The notes under the pieces were generated by a model. That model was not told the DNA's origin, did no database searches, and was given only the letters and a program-made list of their open reading frames with translations. A DNA stretch of 41,138 nt from Bryobacterales bacterium (lineage in GTDB: Bacteria; Acidobacteriota; Terriglobia; Bryobacterales; Bryobacteraceae): assembly GCA_020847975.1 (NCBI GenBank), contig JADLBD010000073.1:1-41138 (forward strand), given 5' to 3'. Shown in pieces: positions 24,530 through 32,856 of the stretch. The first letter of the stretch is position 1; every line of letters starts with the position of its first letter. The position numbers and the translations under genes were made by a program.

Positions 24530-26290
24530 TCAAACATCGAGGCCGATGGAACGCATCAGTTCCAAAGCATTGCTCTTTTGCACGACGCCGGGCCGCAGCC
24601 TGTAATCGAAATGAAGCTGCCCGTCCTGGAGCGTGTCCTCGAAGTGAACGTTGGCGGCGCGGGGCTGAAGCGCCTCGGCGATGGCGGTAAGGGCGAGGTC
24701 GTGGGTGGTGATGAGGCCGAGGGCGCCGCGGTCGAGCAACTCGCGCAGGACGCCCTCGGCGCCGATCTTGCGGTCGTGGGAGTTGGTGCCGCTGAGGAGT
24801 TCATCGAGCAGAAAGAGGATCGGGTATTCGCCGGCTGCGAGGTCGAGGACCTGGCGGAGCCGCTTCAGTTCGGCATAGAAGCGGGAGGTGCCGCCCTGGA
24901 GCGAATCGGTGACGCGGATGGCGGCTCCGGTGGTGAAGGGGGACAGGCGGAGTTTCCTGCCGCGGATGGGCGCTCCGGCCATGGCGAGCACTACATTGAT
25001 CCCGATGGTGCGCAGGTAGGTGCTCTTGCCGGACATATTGGATCCACTCACGCACAGCAAGGCGAGGTTCGCATCGAGATGAACGGAATTGCAGACGCAT
25101 TTGTCCGCGGGCAGGAGCGGGTGGCCGAGATCGACGCCGTCGATCAGTTTTTCGGATACGATTTCGGGGAAAGGGTCGGAGGGGTGCTCGGCGGCGTATC
25201 CGGCGATGGAGAGGAGAGCCTCGAATTCGCTCAGCGCTTCAAGCCATGCGCCCACGTGAGGGCCAAAAGCGGCGCGCCACCGTTCGACGGCGAAGGCGAG
25301 GTGGGTTCCGTAAAGCAGGGGAGGGCCGGCCACGCGGATGAGCGGATTATCGCGCGAATCGACGAGTTCGGCGAGATGGTGGAGGCGGCGGATGGCCTGC
25401 GATGCCGTCAGGCGGCGGCGCAGTTCGAGCAGATGGGGGCTTTCGAACGGCTGCTTCTCGATCAACTCGAGCAGGGACGAAAGAAGGTGGAGGTCATGAA
25501 CCGCCTCATCGAGCGTGGTGATGACGGCGAGGACCCGTTTGCGGAGCCAGTAGCCGAACAACGTGACGGCGAGCAGAGCGAACAGCAGCGGGCGCTGGAA
25601 GTCGAGATACCATGCGGCGAAGGCGGAGACAGCGACATTCAGGCTGAGTAGCGCGGCGGCGGACCAGAGCAGGCTCGAATCGAGAAGAGGAGAAGATCCG
25701 GCCCAGGCGACGAGGTGACTGGTATGGACGGTATCCCTGGCATCCTCGCCGAGAACGAACAGAGATTCCCGCAGATCCAGATACTGTTTGAGTTCCGCCA
25801 CCGATTGCTGCCGCCGGCGGATGGTTTCCGGATCGGCCGGGTGGAGGAGCCAACCGGCGAGCGTATCCTCGCCTCCGCGGGTGCGCGCCTGGGAGAGCAA
25901 CTCGAAAAGGCTGCCGTGTCCGAACAGGTCGAGATCGTCGGCGTAGGGATGAAGCGGATCGCGCAGGCGAAGGCCTTGTTCCCCCGTGCCGGCCCACTTG
26001 TCCGCCATGCGGGCCAGCCCGTGCTCATAGAAGAGGACCGCGCGCGCCGCCAGCGTGCGCTTGCGAAGGACACGGGAATGAATGGGCAGGATGGGCACGA
26101 AGACGGCAACGGGGGCGAACAGCCAGAGGGGGTTGAGAGCGTGGTGGACGAACGCGGAATAGGCGATGACAGCGGCGGAAACGCCGAGGAGGAGCCGGAT
26201 ATTGCCGAGTTGCACGTGCAGCCGGTCCTGCGCGGCGACCCTGCCGCGCCTGTCGGCTAAACGGGCTTCGTATTCGGTTCCGGGAGACAT
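24530..26290 (-). CDS. Membrane-bound MutS-like ATPase
   Basis: The 586-residue protein joins membrane segments to a MutS ATPase domain. Spans are visible at about 31-48, 53-70, 206-228 and 232-249. A MutS core-like helical region follows (about 260-380, with FESPHLLELRRRLTASQAIR). The ATPase domain carries Walker A SGSNMSGKSTYLR near 412-424 and Walker B ILFLLDELLSGTNSHDR near 487-503, plus GLITTHDLALT. Mismatch-recognition and Smr domains are absent. Such proteins occur in Acidobacteria and Bacteroidetes with no settled function; the membrane anchors argue against ordinary mismatch repair. It follows hpt by 6 bases and is probably cotranscribed with it. Confidence 0.82.
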   Translation of the reverse strand: MSPGTEYEARLADRRGRVAAQDRLHVQLGNIRLLLGVSAAVIAYSAFVHHALNPLWLFAPVAVFVPILPIHSRVLRKRTLAARAVLFYEHGLARMADKWAGTGEQGLRLRDPLHPYADDLDLFGHGSLFELLSQARTRGGEDTLAGWLLHPADPETIRRRQQSVAELKQYLDLRESLFVLGEDARDTVHTSHLVAWAGSSPLLDSSLLWSAAALLSLNVAVSAFAAWYLDFQRPLLFALLAVTLFGYWLRKRVLAVITTLDEAVHDLHLLSSLLELIEKQPFESPHLLELRRRLTASQAIRRLHHLAELVDSRDNPLIRVAGPPLLYGTHLAFAVERWRAAFGPHVGAWLEALSEFEALLSIAGYAAEHPSDPFPEIVSEKLIDGVDLGHPLLPADKCVCNSVHLDANLALLCVSGSNMSGKSTYLRTIGINVVLAMAGAPIRGRKLRLSPFTTGAAIRVTDSLQGGTSRFYAELKRLRQVLDLAAGEYPILFLLDELLSGTNSHDRKIGAEGVLRELLDRGALGLITTHDLALTAIAEALQPRAANVHFEDTLQDGQLHFDYRLRPGVVQKSNALELMRSIGLDV

Positions 26291-26296
26291 GGCTGG

Positions 26297-26824
26297 CTAC
26301 TCTCCCAGGATGCACACGTCCTTGAGCTGGCGGTAGTCCTCCGCGAAGTCAAGGCCATAGCCGACGACAAACGCGTCGGGGATGCGGAAGCCGACGTAAT
26401 CCACCACCACTGGGCGGACGCGCCGTTCCGGCTTGTCGAGCAGGGTGGCGATGCGGATGGACCGCGGCCTTCTCTGCTGGAGCACGTGGATGAGGTAGCT
26501 GAGCGTGATTCCGCTGTCGAGGATGTCTTCCACCAGGAGGACGTCGAAGTCTTCGATCGTGGTATCGAGATCCTTGGTGAGACGCACTTCGCCCGAGGAA
26601 CTCTTGCCCTTGCCATAGCTCGAGGTGCCGATGAAATCCATGCGAACAGGGTGAGTGATGGCGCGCGCGAGGTCGGCATAGAAGAGCACCGCGCCCTTCA
26701 GAACGCACAACATGTAGAGCGGGCCGCGGCCTTCCAGGTCTTTGTCGATCTGCGCGGCGAGTTCCCGGATGCGGGTCCGGATCTGATCGGCGGAGATGAG
26801 GACGGTGAGCTTGGGATCGGGCAT
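26297..26824 (-). CDS. hpt: Hypoxanthine phosphoribosyltransferase
   Basis: This enzyme salvages hypoxanthine and guanine with PRPP to give IMP and GMP. The 175-residue protein has the PRPP loop VLLVEDILDSGITL (about 96-109), the flexible-loop region FIGTSSYGKGKSSSGEVRLT, the MLCVLKGAVLFYADL block and the C-terminal YVGFRIPDAFVVGYGLDFAE. Length and motifs are typical of bacterial Hpt. The gene lies upstream of the MutS-like ATPase on the minus strand. Confidence 0.95.
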   Translation of the reverse strand: MPDPKLTVLISADQIRTRIRELAAQIDKDLEGRGPLYMLCVLKGAVLFYADLARAITHPVRMDFIGTSSYGKGKSSSGEVRLTKDLDTTIEDFDVLLVEDILDSGITLSYLIHVLQQRRPRSIRIATLLDKPERRVRPVVVDYVGFRIPDAFVVGYGLDFAEDYRQLKDVCILGE

Positions 26825-26870
26825 GGGAAAACTTGAGTATATGCGAAGCGGGCGGGGGAACTACCCGGCC

Positions 26871-27704
26871 TCAGTCCGTCACTCGCAACCGCAGGCTCGG
26901 CGGCCCGATGTGGATATGGGGCGCGGTGGCCTGGCCGGGAATCGCGCGGGTGAAGGCGAGATAAGGGACGCCCATGCGATCGAGCCAGCCGCGCAGCCAG
27001 CGGCCTTCGGCCGATTGCGGGTTCAACGCAACATCAATGCGGCCCGTGTGGTTGAAACCGAGAGAACGGTGGAAGACGGTGTCCCCGTGGGCGCTCACTG
27101 GAAGCGGACGGGCGAACAAGGCCTGAAATTCCCGGTCTAACTGGCGCTCGCGCCCGGGGGAAAGGATGCCGTAGGAGGGATTCTCCTCGGATTGGGCCAA
27201 GGCAGCCAGTTGGCCGGCCTGGAGTTCGGCCTGCCGGTCCTGCTCGGCGCGAGCCATTTCGAGAAGCTGATTCCAGAAGCGCACGCGGTCTTCGGCGAGG
27301 TCCATGGTCTTGCGGCGGCGGTCGAGTTCCTCGATGACCGGGGTGAGCGCCATTCGCGGGAGTACTCCCTGGTCCACCAGTTTGCGCGCATCGTTTACCC
27401 GCTGCTGCTGGAGATCGAACAGCCGGTGGGCGCTCTCGAGCATTTCCTTGTTGAGCGGTTCGGTGAGATCTTCCACTTTGAGGGAGCCGTACAAGGTGCG
27501 CCGGAGAATTGCCTGGTCTTCCGCCTCGCGCACGGCCTGGCGGGCCTGCTCGAGCCGGTTGCGCGGCACTCCGCCCGCCTCCACCAGCGATTCCACGCGC
27601 GCCAGCTCTGCTTTGGCGCGTGCCAGTTCGGGCGGATCGGGTGAGGTTTGCGCGGGAGCCGTGTTCGCACAGACAAGTAGTGCGAAGGACAAGACCAAAC
27701 GCAT
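26871..27704 (-). CDS. Exported coiled-coil protein with a possible M15-like zinc-peptidase tail
   Basis: The start is taken as ATG 27704, which gives a signal peptide (MRLVLSFALLVCANTAPAQT); the frame stays open further upstream but overlaps rsfS. The 277-residue protein has a long charged helical part (about 25-175), probably coiled coil. A C-terminal domain from about 200 contains FNHTGRIDVALNPQ and APHIHIGPP. His219, Asp224 and His263 or His265 resemble the H...D...HxH zinc ligands of M15-type D-Ala-D-Ala peptidases. The spacing between His and Asp is shorter than usual, so the peptidase call is tentative. A periplasmic role in the cell wall is an inference. It is divergent from rsfS. Confidence 0.6.
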   Translation of the reverse strand: MRLVLSFALLVCANTAPAQTSPDPPELARAKAELARVESLVEAGGVPRNRLEQARQAVREAEDQAILRRTLYGSLKVEDLTEPLNKEMLESAHRLFDLQQQRVNDARKLVDQGVLPRMALTPVIEELDRRRKTMDLAEDRVRFWNQLLEMARAEQDRQAELQAGQLAALAQSEENPSYGILSPGRERQLDREFQALFARPLPVSAHGDTVFHRSLGFNHTGRIDVALNPQSAEGRWLRGWLDRMGVPYLAFTRAIPGQATAPHIHIGPPSLRLRVTD

Positions 27705-27750
27705 TTTTCCATTGTAGTACGATACAGGCAGGAGCGTTTCCACTCGCGAA

Positions 27751-28212
27751 TTGGCTACAACGAAGAAGTCCGCCGCAATCTCCCGGGTCCGGAAGAAACT
27801 GACCGCGGGAGCATCCGCCGCCAAGGCACAAAGATCCACCCCCGCCGCCGCGCCCCAGGCTGTCACCGAAGAGACGGCAGCATGGCTTCCGGCAGTGCGC
27901 GCCATGGAGGCCAAGAAAGCCACAGATATCAAGGTGCTGGACCTCCGCGCGGTCACCACCTTTACCGACTACCTGTTGATCTGTAGCGGCTCCAACCCGC
28001 GCCAGATCCAGGCCATCGCCGGCGAAGCCGAGAAGCAGTTGAAGGAGACCGGCGAACGCCCGCAAAGCGTGGAAGGCTACGACAACGCCGAGTGGGTGCT
28101 GATGGACTACGGGAACTTCGTGGTGAACGTTTTCTCGGAAAAAGCGCGCGCGTACTACGATTTGGAACGTTTATGGCGCGACGCCGCCGAGTTGCCGATC
28201 CCGGCGGCTTGA
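27751..28212 (+). CDS. rsfS: Ribosomal silencing factor RsfS
   Basis: RsfS binds ribosomal protein L14 and blocks joining of the subunits when nutrients are scarce. The domain starts near residue 47 with AVRAMEAKKATDIKVLDLR. It contains FTDYLLICSGSNPRQIQAIA, GYDNAEWVLMDYGNFVVNVF and RAYYDLERLWRDA, all typical. The 153-residue frame from TTG at 27751 adds an N-terminal extension of about 45 residues, basic and Ala-rich, which most RsfS proteins lack. ATG at 27904 would cut into the first helix, so the extension is probably real or a start lies between. It is divergent from the exported coiled-coil gene. Confidence 0.9.
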   Translation: MATTKKSAAISRVRKKLTAGASAAKAQRSTPAAAPQAVTEETAAWLPAVRAMEAKKATDIKVLDLRAVTTFTDYLLICSGSNPRQIQAIAGEAEKQLKETGERPQSVEGYDNAEWVLMDYGNFVVNVFSEKARAYYDLERLWRDAAELPIPAA

Positions 28213-28227
28213 GGCGTGGGTGCAGCG

Positions 28228-28554
28228 TTACCAGGCGGTTGCCACCGCGACGGGCAATCCGACGCGCATGAAGAATCGTGCGAAGGCTTGCGATAGGTGC
28301 TCCCTGTACGGGGGCAATAACCGAAGGCGAGGTTGATTCCGATTCAACAGCAAGGTCTCGAGATCGCAGGCCTGAGTCATCACTACCGCATCCATGAGAA
28401 AAGCATCCATGGACTGCCGAAGGATTTCGGTTTCACTACCGCCACTGAACTGGGGCGGCTCATCCTTCCACCCTATGAGCGGACAGCCGAAAATCAGGTC
28501 ACCCTGAGTGATTCGTGTCCCCGCGGCAATTGTTGGATACCAATCCTCAGGCAT
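28228..28554 (-). pseudogene. Partner gene of the TIGR04255 protein, shortened by an internal deletion
   Basis: The N-terminus (MPEDWYPTIAAGTRITQGDL, IFGCPLIGW) and VVMTQACDLE match a family of uncharacterised proteins seen next to TIGR04255 genes, recalled from their TQ/SQ-x-CDLE motif. The C-terminus LRLLPPYREHLSQAFARFFM followed by RVGLPV is the usual end of that family. Between them only about ten residues remain, where I expect around one hundred, so an in-frame internal deletion is likely. ATG at 28554 overlaps the upstream stop by 8 bases; a TTG at 28566 is also possible. Marked as a probable pseudogene, though a short stable product cannot be excluded. Confidence 0.6.
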
Positions 28555-29326
28555 CGTTGCGTTCAATTGTGCGACGGTCTACATGAATCCGCGGCTTCAG
28601 CCGGCGCAGGTTTTGCGTTCGAAGCTCCACAATCTCCGAGAACAGAGGATCCCTGTGTGGCTGGACCGGGAAGACTTCACGCCACGCAATGACATCAACT
28701 TCTGGTTCCACTTCGATAGACTGTGGCGCCTGTGGCACCGAAGAGCCGGCGGGCAAAAGAGACTTCGAAGCGCGGGGAATTCGATTGATATGATTCACAT
28801 ACGTCATCTCATACTGAAGGGGTTCCATGATCCCCAGCTTGTTTTCTTCCAGGAACTTCCGGAACGTGCTGAGGTGGCCGGCAAACATTTCGAAGACTTG
28901 TTCGTAACGCGGATAGCTGTCGGAAACCTGTAGCTTACGCCAATTGTGAAGAAACCTGTCGCGCTGAACCTGGATGATTCCATTGCCACTCGCATGCACA
29001 AACCAGACTCTTGGTAATGGCGGAATCTCGGCGAACTCCGGTTTGACTTGGGCGGACCCTTCTTCCCCGTATCTCTCGACGACAGGGATGAGAGGCGGCA
29101 CTTCCTGACAGGCCGGATAGTCTTTCCTGTAGCGTTCCCAGAGAATCCCCAAGTAGGGCGCTTGCAAGCTTTCGATCGATTTGAACAGCACACCGCAGAC
29201 GACTTCGTTGACTGTGGCCGTTCGTATTCGGGAAGGAGTGATCCACCTGTTTCGGAAGAAACCTTTGTTGAGGCGAGTTTCATCCCACGGAGCCTTTGTG
29301 CATTGTAGTCTTTCTACCATTATCAC
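28547..29326 (-). CDS. TIGR04255 family protein
   Basis: The 259-residue protein carries the hallmarks of TIGR04255: SIESLQAPYLGILWERYRKD near residue 50, PPLIPVVERYG, LPRVWFVHASGNGIIQVQRD followed by RFLHNWRKL, and MEPLQYEMTYVNHI. The C-terminal 60 residues are less familiar and may be altered. The family is scattered among bacteria and has no known function. The gene is coupled to a small downstream partner. This block reads lower in GC than its surroundings, which hints at transfer. Starts at GTG 29326 or ATG 29320 are both possible. Confidence 0.8.
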   Translation of the reverse strand: MIMVERLQCTKAPWDETRLNKGFFRNRWITPSRIRTATVNEVVCGVLFKSIESLQAPYLGILWERYRKDYPACQEVPPLIPVVERYGEEGSAQVKPEFAEIPPLPRVWFVHASGNGIIQVQRDRFLHNWRKLQVSDSYPRYEQVFEMFAGHLSTFRKFLEENKLGIMEPLQYEMTYVNHINRIPRASKSLLPAGSSVPQAPQSIEVEPEVDVIAWREVFPVQPHRDPLFSEIVELRTQNLRRLKPRIHVDRRTIERNDA

Positions 29327-29387
29327 GTGAATCTATCCAGGCACAGTGAAATCAGCTTGTTAACTCGCAAAATGGGCCGCCGTCCCC

Positions 29388-30116
29388 TTACCACTCGGTC
29401 TCATCGCGAATCACCCCCGCGAGCCGTTTGCTCACCACCACTTCCAGTCCGTTCGACATCCGCAGCAGCCATCGTTTACTCGAGAGCGGAGAAATCTTGC
29501 GGATCTGGCCGGTGTTGATGATGGTGGAGCGGTGCACGCGGCGGAAGCGGCCGCCGGGGAGCTTTTCTTCGAGCACCTTCAGGGAATGGCCGGAGTAGTA
29601 GCGTCCGGAGGCGGTGATGATGTGGACCAGGTCGCCTTCGGCCTGGAAGGCGATCACCTCGGCGGGCTCGATGAGGTGGAGGTCGCTGCCGACACGGCCC
29701 ACGATTTTGCGGGGCTCTGTGGAGGGCGGCGGCGCCGGGCGGGCGGCGGCCGAGATGCCGGCCAGATGCGCCTTCGCTTTCTCGAGGGCAGCCTCGAGGC
29801 GCTCCTTGCGCACGGGCTTCAGCAGGTAGTCGATGGCTCCGGCGTCAAATGCTTCGAGGGCGTGCTTGTGATACGCCGTAACGAAGATCACGAGCGGGGA
29901 GCGGTTTCCCGGAAAGGCTCCTGCTACCTGGAAGCCATCCATGCCGGGCATTTGAAGGTCGAGCAACACGACATCGGGTTCGAGGCGCTGCACCTGCTCC
30001 ACGGCTTCAGGCCCGCTCGACGCCTCGCCGGCGATGGCGACGCCCGGGATCTCCTCGAGTAACTCCCGCAGCACCTGCCGGGCCACCGGTTCATCATCGG
30101 CGATCAGCACTCTCAT
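29388..30116 (-). CDS. LytTR-type response regulator
   Basis: The 242-residue protein has a receiver domain (about 1-120) with acidic pocket Asp7-Asp8, phosphoacceptor Asp53 in DVVLLDLQMPGMDGF, Thr80 in FVTAYHKHALEAF and Lys100 in YLLKPV. A LytTR DNA-binding domain follows (about 135-240) with EVIAFQAEGDLVHIITASGR, FRRVHRSTIINTGQI and MSNGLEVVVSKRL. It is coupled to the upstream kinase by an ATGA overlap. These systems usually control envelope or secreted functions. No LytTR target site was identified in the window. Confidence 0.93.
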   Translation of the reverse strand: MRVLIADDEPVARQVLRELLEEIPGVAIAGEASSGPEAVEQVQRLEPDVVLLDLQMPGMDGFQVAGAFPGNRSPLVIFVTAYHKHALEAFDAGAIDYLLKPVRKERLEAALEKAKAHLAGISAAARPAPPPSTEPRKIVGRVGSDLHLIEPAEVIAFQAEGDLVHIITASGRYYSGHSLKVLEEKLPGGRFRRVHRSTIINTGQIRKISPLSSKRWLLRMSNGLEVVVSKRLAGVIRDETEW

Positions 30117-31984
30117 TGCAGCACCGTCTCGAGTTGGCGGACCGGAACGAGAAACTCGACCTCCGTGCCGTTCCCCGTCGAGTGGATGTGGACTTCGGCA
30201 TCCGCCCCATAGCAGAGGCGCAGCCGCTTGTTGACATTCTCCAAACCGTGGCCGGAGCCGTGGCTGGACGACGCGGCGAATCCGGCTCCGGTGTCGAGCA
30301 CGCGGATGCGCAGACCATGGTCTTCCAGATGCGCCTCCACGCGCACCAGGCCTCCTTCGGTGTTTTGGGCGACTCCGTGCTTGACGGCATTCTCCACGAG
30401 CGGTTCGATGGTGAGGACGGGGATGGAGACGCGGAGAGCTTCCGGAGAGGCGTCAATCTCGGTCCGCAGCTTGTCGCCCAACCGCAGCGCCTCAATCTCC
30501 AGGTAGGCGCGCACAATCTCCAGTTCCTCTTCCAGACGGATGAACTGGTGTTCGGTGTCGAGGAAGTAGCGAAAGATGTCGGCGAGGTTCAGCACGGTAC
30601 GGCGGGCGCCGGCGGCCTCACGAGGGATGATCCCGTAAAGCGTATTGAGGGCGTTGAAGAGAAAGTGCGGATGGATCTGCGACTGGAGCGCGCGGAGTTC
30701 GGCCTGTGTCACCAGGCGGCGCATCTCGGTTTCCCGGTGGCGGTCGATCTGCTCCACCAACTCAGCCTGGATTCGCGCCATGGCAGCGAAATCCTCGCTG
30801 AGATAGCGGCGCCCGCCATGCCTGCGTCCGAGGAAGATAGCGCGCTCCGATTCGCCAGAGGGGCGCAGCGGCAGGATGGCTTCCGCTCCAAGCTGCTCGA
30901 GCTTTTCCCGAGCCGGACCCGGCAGGTCGGACACCGGAGCGGGCAGCGGAATCGCTCCGGCGGTCTTGGCGATGGGCTCTTCGCTCACGCGGACGGCCGA
31001 AGCCCCGAACAGCCGGGCAGCCGCCTGTTCCGCCCATTCCATGAGACTCGCCTCCTCGGCGGCTGTAACGGCGCGGCTGCGCAGTTCGAGCAACAGAGCA
31101 TCGAGATTGTTGCGTGGAAACACCAGGTGAACAAGGAACTGTGAAAGCCGTGCGCGCAGAACCGCGAACAGCAGCAGCAGCAGGCACGCCGCGGCCAGCA
31201 GCATGCCCTCATGGAACGGGCTCTGTTCGCCCCAGCGCATCACCGTGCGCACGTTTACCACGCTCACGCAGGCGAATACGAAGACTGCCGCGAAGAAGAT
31301 GTTCACCAGGAAGCGAACGAAGGCATCCACGAGAAGGAAGCGGTAGTCCTGAAGCAGCACAAACAACGCCAGCGCGATGCCGGCGTGGTGCACCAGCAGT
31401 TCCCCCGGCCAGGAGCCGGGCGTGGCAGCTCCCAGGTGAACAAACGAAATGGAAAACAGAAACAGCGACATCGTCCCTACCAGGCGGGAGGTAAGCCGCT
31501 TGCGTTCTCCCGGTCCGGTGAGCAGAGCAATGGCCGCAATCAGCGTCAACGCTCCGAATCCAAGAGTGGTAACCCGTAGAGCGAGCGTGTGATTTTCGGG
31601 GGCATTCAGCACCGCTTCACTGGCATGGCTCGCTACGGTGAACGCGGCCAGGGCATACCCGGCGCGGCGGATCCAGGCGAAGCTGCCGCCGAGCGAAAGG
31701 TGAAGCAGCACGGAAGGCAGGACGCTCAAGGCCGAAGTGCTCAAGGTCACCAGCGCCTGGGAAACCGGGCTGGCCGGATCGTTCCAGGCGATTACCAGCA
31801 GGGAGGCGAAGTTCCACAGCAGCGCCAGGGCGGTGGCGGTGATGGTGAGGCGGCTGCCGCGCAGCTTGGCTCCGGCACGGTCCCGGAGCAGGAGGTAGAG
31901 GAAGATGGCGAAGATCAGGGTCCCGGCGCAGTGCCCCAGCGTGTTTACCAGCAGCGGCTCATGGACCGTGAGGACCTCGTGCAT
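30113..31984 (-). CDS. LytS-like membrane sensor histidine kinase
   Basis: The 623-residue protein has about eight membrane segments in its first 285 residues, a GAF-like middle part (about 300-415), and a His_kinase/HATPase pair of the LytS/YehU family. The phosphoacceptor lies in QSQIHPHFLFNALNTLYGII near residue 438, and the ATP site includes VLTIEPLVENAVKHGV and RVLDTGAGFAASSSHGSGHG. It is coupled with the LytTR regulator as a two-component pair. The multi-span sensor resembles 7TM-type sensing domains, but the signal is unknown. Confidence 0.92.
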   Translation of the reverse strand: MHEVLTVHEPLLVNTLGHCAGTLIFAIFLYLLLRDRAGAKLRGSRLTITATALALLWNFASLLVIAWNDPASPVSQALVTLSTSALSVLPSVLLHLSLGGSFAWIRRAGYALAAFTVASHASEAVLNAPENHTLALRVTTLGFGALTLIAAIALLTGPGERKRLTSRLVGTMSLFLFSISFVHLGAATPGSWPGELLVHHAGIALALFVLLQDYRFLLVDAFVRFLVNIFFAAVFVFACVSVVNVRTVMRWGEQSPFHEGMLLAAACLLLLLFAVLRARLSQFLVHLVFPRNNLDALLLELRSRAVTAAEEASLMEWAEQAAARLFGASAVRVSEEPIAKTAGAIPLPAPVSDLPGPAREKLEQLGAEAILPLRPSGESERAIFLGRRHGGRRYLSEDFAAMARIQAELVEQIDRHRETEMRRLVTQAELRALQSQIHPHFLFNALNTLYGIIPREAAGARRTVLNLADIFRYFLDTEHQFIRLEEELEIVRAYLEIEALRLGDKLRTEIDASPEALRVSIPVLTIEPLVENAVKHGVAQNTEGGLVRVEAHLEDHGLRIRVLDTGAGFAASSSHGSGHGLENVNKRLRLCYGADAEVHIHSTGNGTEVEFLVPVRQLETVLQ

Positions 31985-31987
31985 GAA

Positions 31988-32803
31988 TTATTCCGTGTCG
32001 AGAGGAGGAACCTGCCATCCCTCGCCGCAGGCGAACACCTTGAACCGCTGTTCCGGCCGGTGAAACAGCATATGCTCGACAAATCGCTCGATGCTGCCGT
32101 TATCTTCGCCAAGGGTTCCATAGTGCATCGGCACCAGCCACCGCGCGCCGATATCCGCGGCCAGGGCGGAAGCCTCTTCGATGGTGAAGTTCGCTTCGGA
32201 GGGACCGCCAATGGGAAGCATGGCTACGGTGACGTTGTATGGCCGCAGGCGGTCCGCGAGCCCTTCATAAGGCACGGAATCGCCGGCGTGGTAGAACGTG
32301 CATTCCCCACATCGCACAAGGTAGCCGAGATAGGGGTAGCCGCCGAGGGGCGTGTGATCGAGTTCGGGGTGGGCCGAAGGTACGGCGTAGACGCGCGCGT
32401 AGGTGCCCTGCTTGAAATACTCCACGCGCAAGCCGCTGTCCGTCGTGGTCATGCGCTGGTAGCCGATCCCGATGGACCGGGCGTGCTCGGCCGCACTCTT
32501 GGGCAACACCACCTTGGCCCGCGTCGAGGCCGCAAGCAGGCCCGGCAGCGTTGCCGGGTCCATGTGCCCGCCATGGGCGTGAGAGCACAGCACCATGTCG
32601 GCGTGGCGCACCTCTTCGGGCCGCAGCGGCGAAGCGACACGGCGGGCCGGAGAATCAGAAAGCAGCGGGTCGAGGTAAAAAATGATATCAAAGTACTTCA
32701 CCACGAACCCGCAGTGCCCCAGCCACCACAGGCGCGGATGGATGGCTTCGGCCTGGTCGATCTCCGCGAGCAGAGAGCCGCCGTGATTGATTGGCTGCAA
32801 CAT
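31988..32803 (-). CDS. Metallo-beta-lactamase-fold hydrolase (UlaG-like)
   Basis: ATG 32803 is used as the start; the frame continues upstream but that part overlaps the neighbouring gene. The 271-residue protein has the UlaG-like layout: IHPRLWWLGHCGFVVKYFDI, FYLDPLLSDSP, the metal motif SHAHGGHMD, then YLVRCGECTFYHAGDSVPYE and WLVPMHYGTLGEDN. In the metal motif, the usual HxHxDH reads HAHGGH, so the Asp that binds the second metal is Gly. The codon is GGG, two changes away from Asp. The later Asp and His ligands are present. Substrate unknown. Confidence 0.82.
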   Translation of the reverse strand: MLQPINHGGSLLAEIDQAEAIHPRLWWLGHCGFVVKYFDIIFYLDPLLSDSPARRVASPLRPEEVRHADMVLCSHAHGGHMDPATLPGLLAASTRAKVVLPKSAAEHARSIGIGYQRMTTTDSGLRVEYFKQGTYARVYAVPSAHPELDHTPLGGYPYLGYLVRCGECTFYHAGDSVPYEGLADRLRPYNVTVAMLPIGGPSEANFTIEEASALAADIGARWLVPMHYGTLGEDNGSIERFVEHMLFHRPEQRFKVFACGEGWQVPPLDTE

Positions 32804-32856
32804 GTTGCTACGCCAATTGTAAGCTGGCGGGGTGAGGAGCGTGAGCGGCGGCCGCT

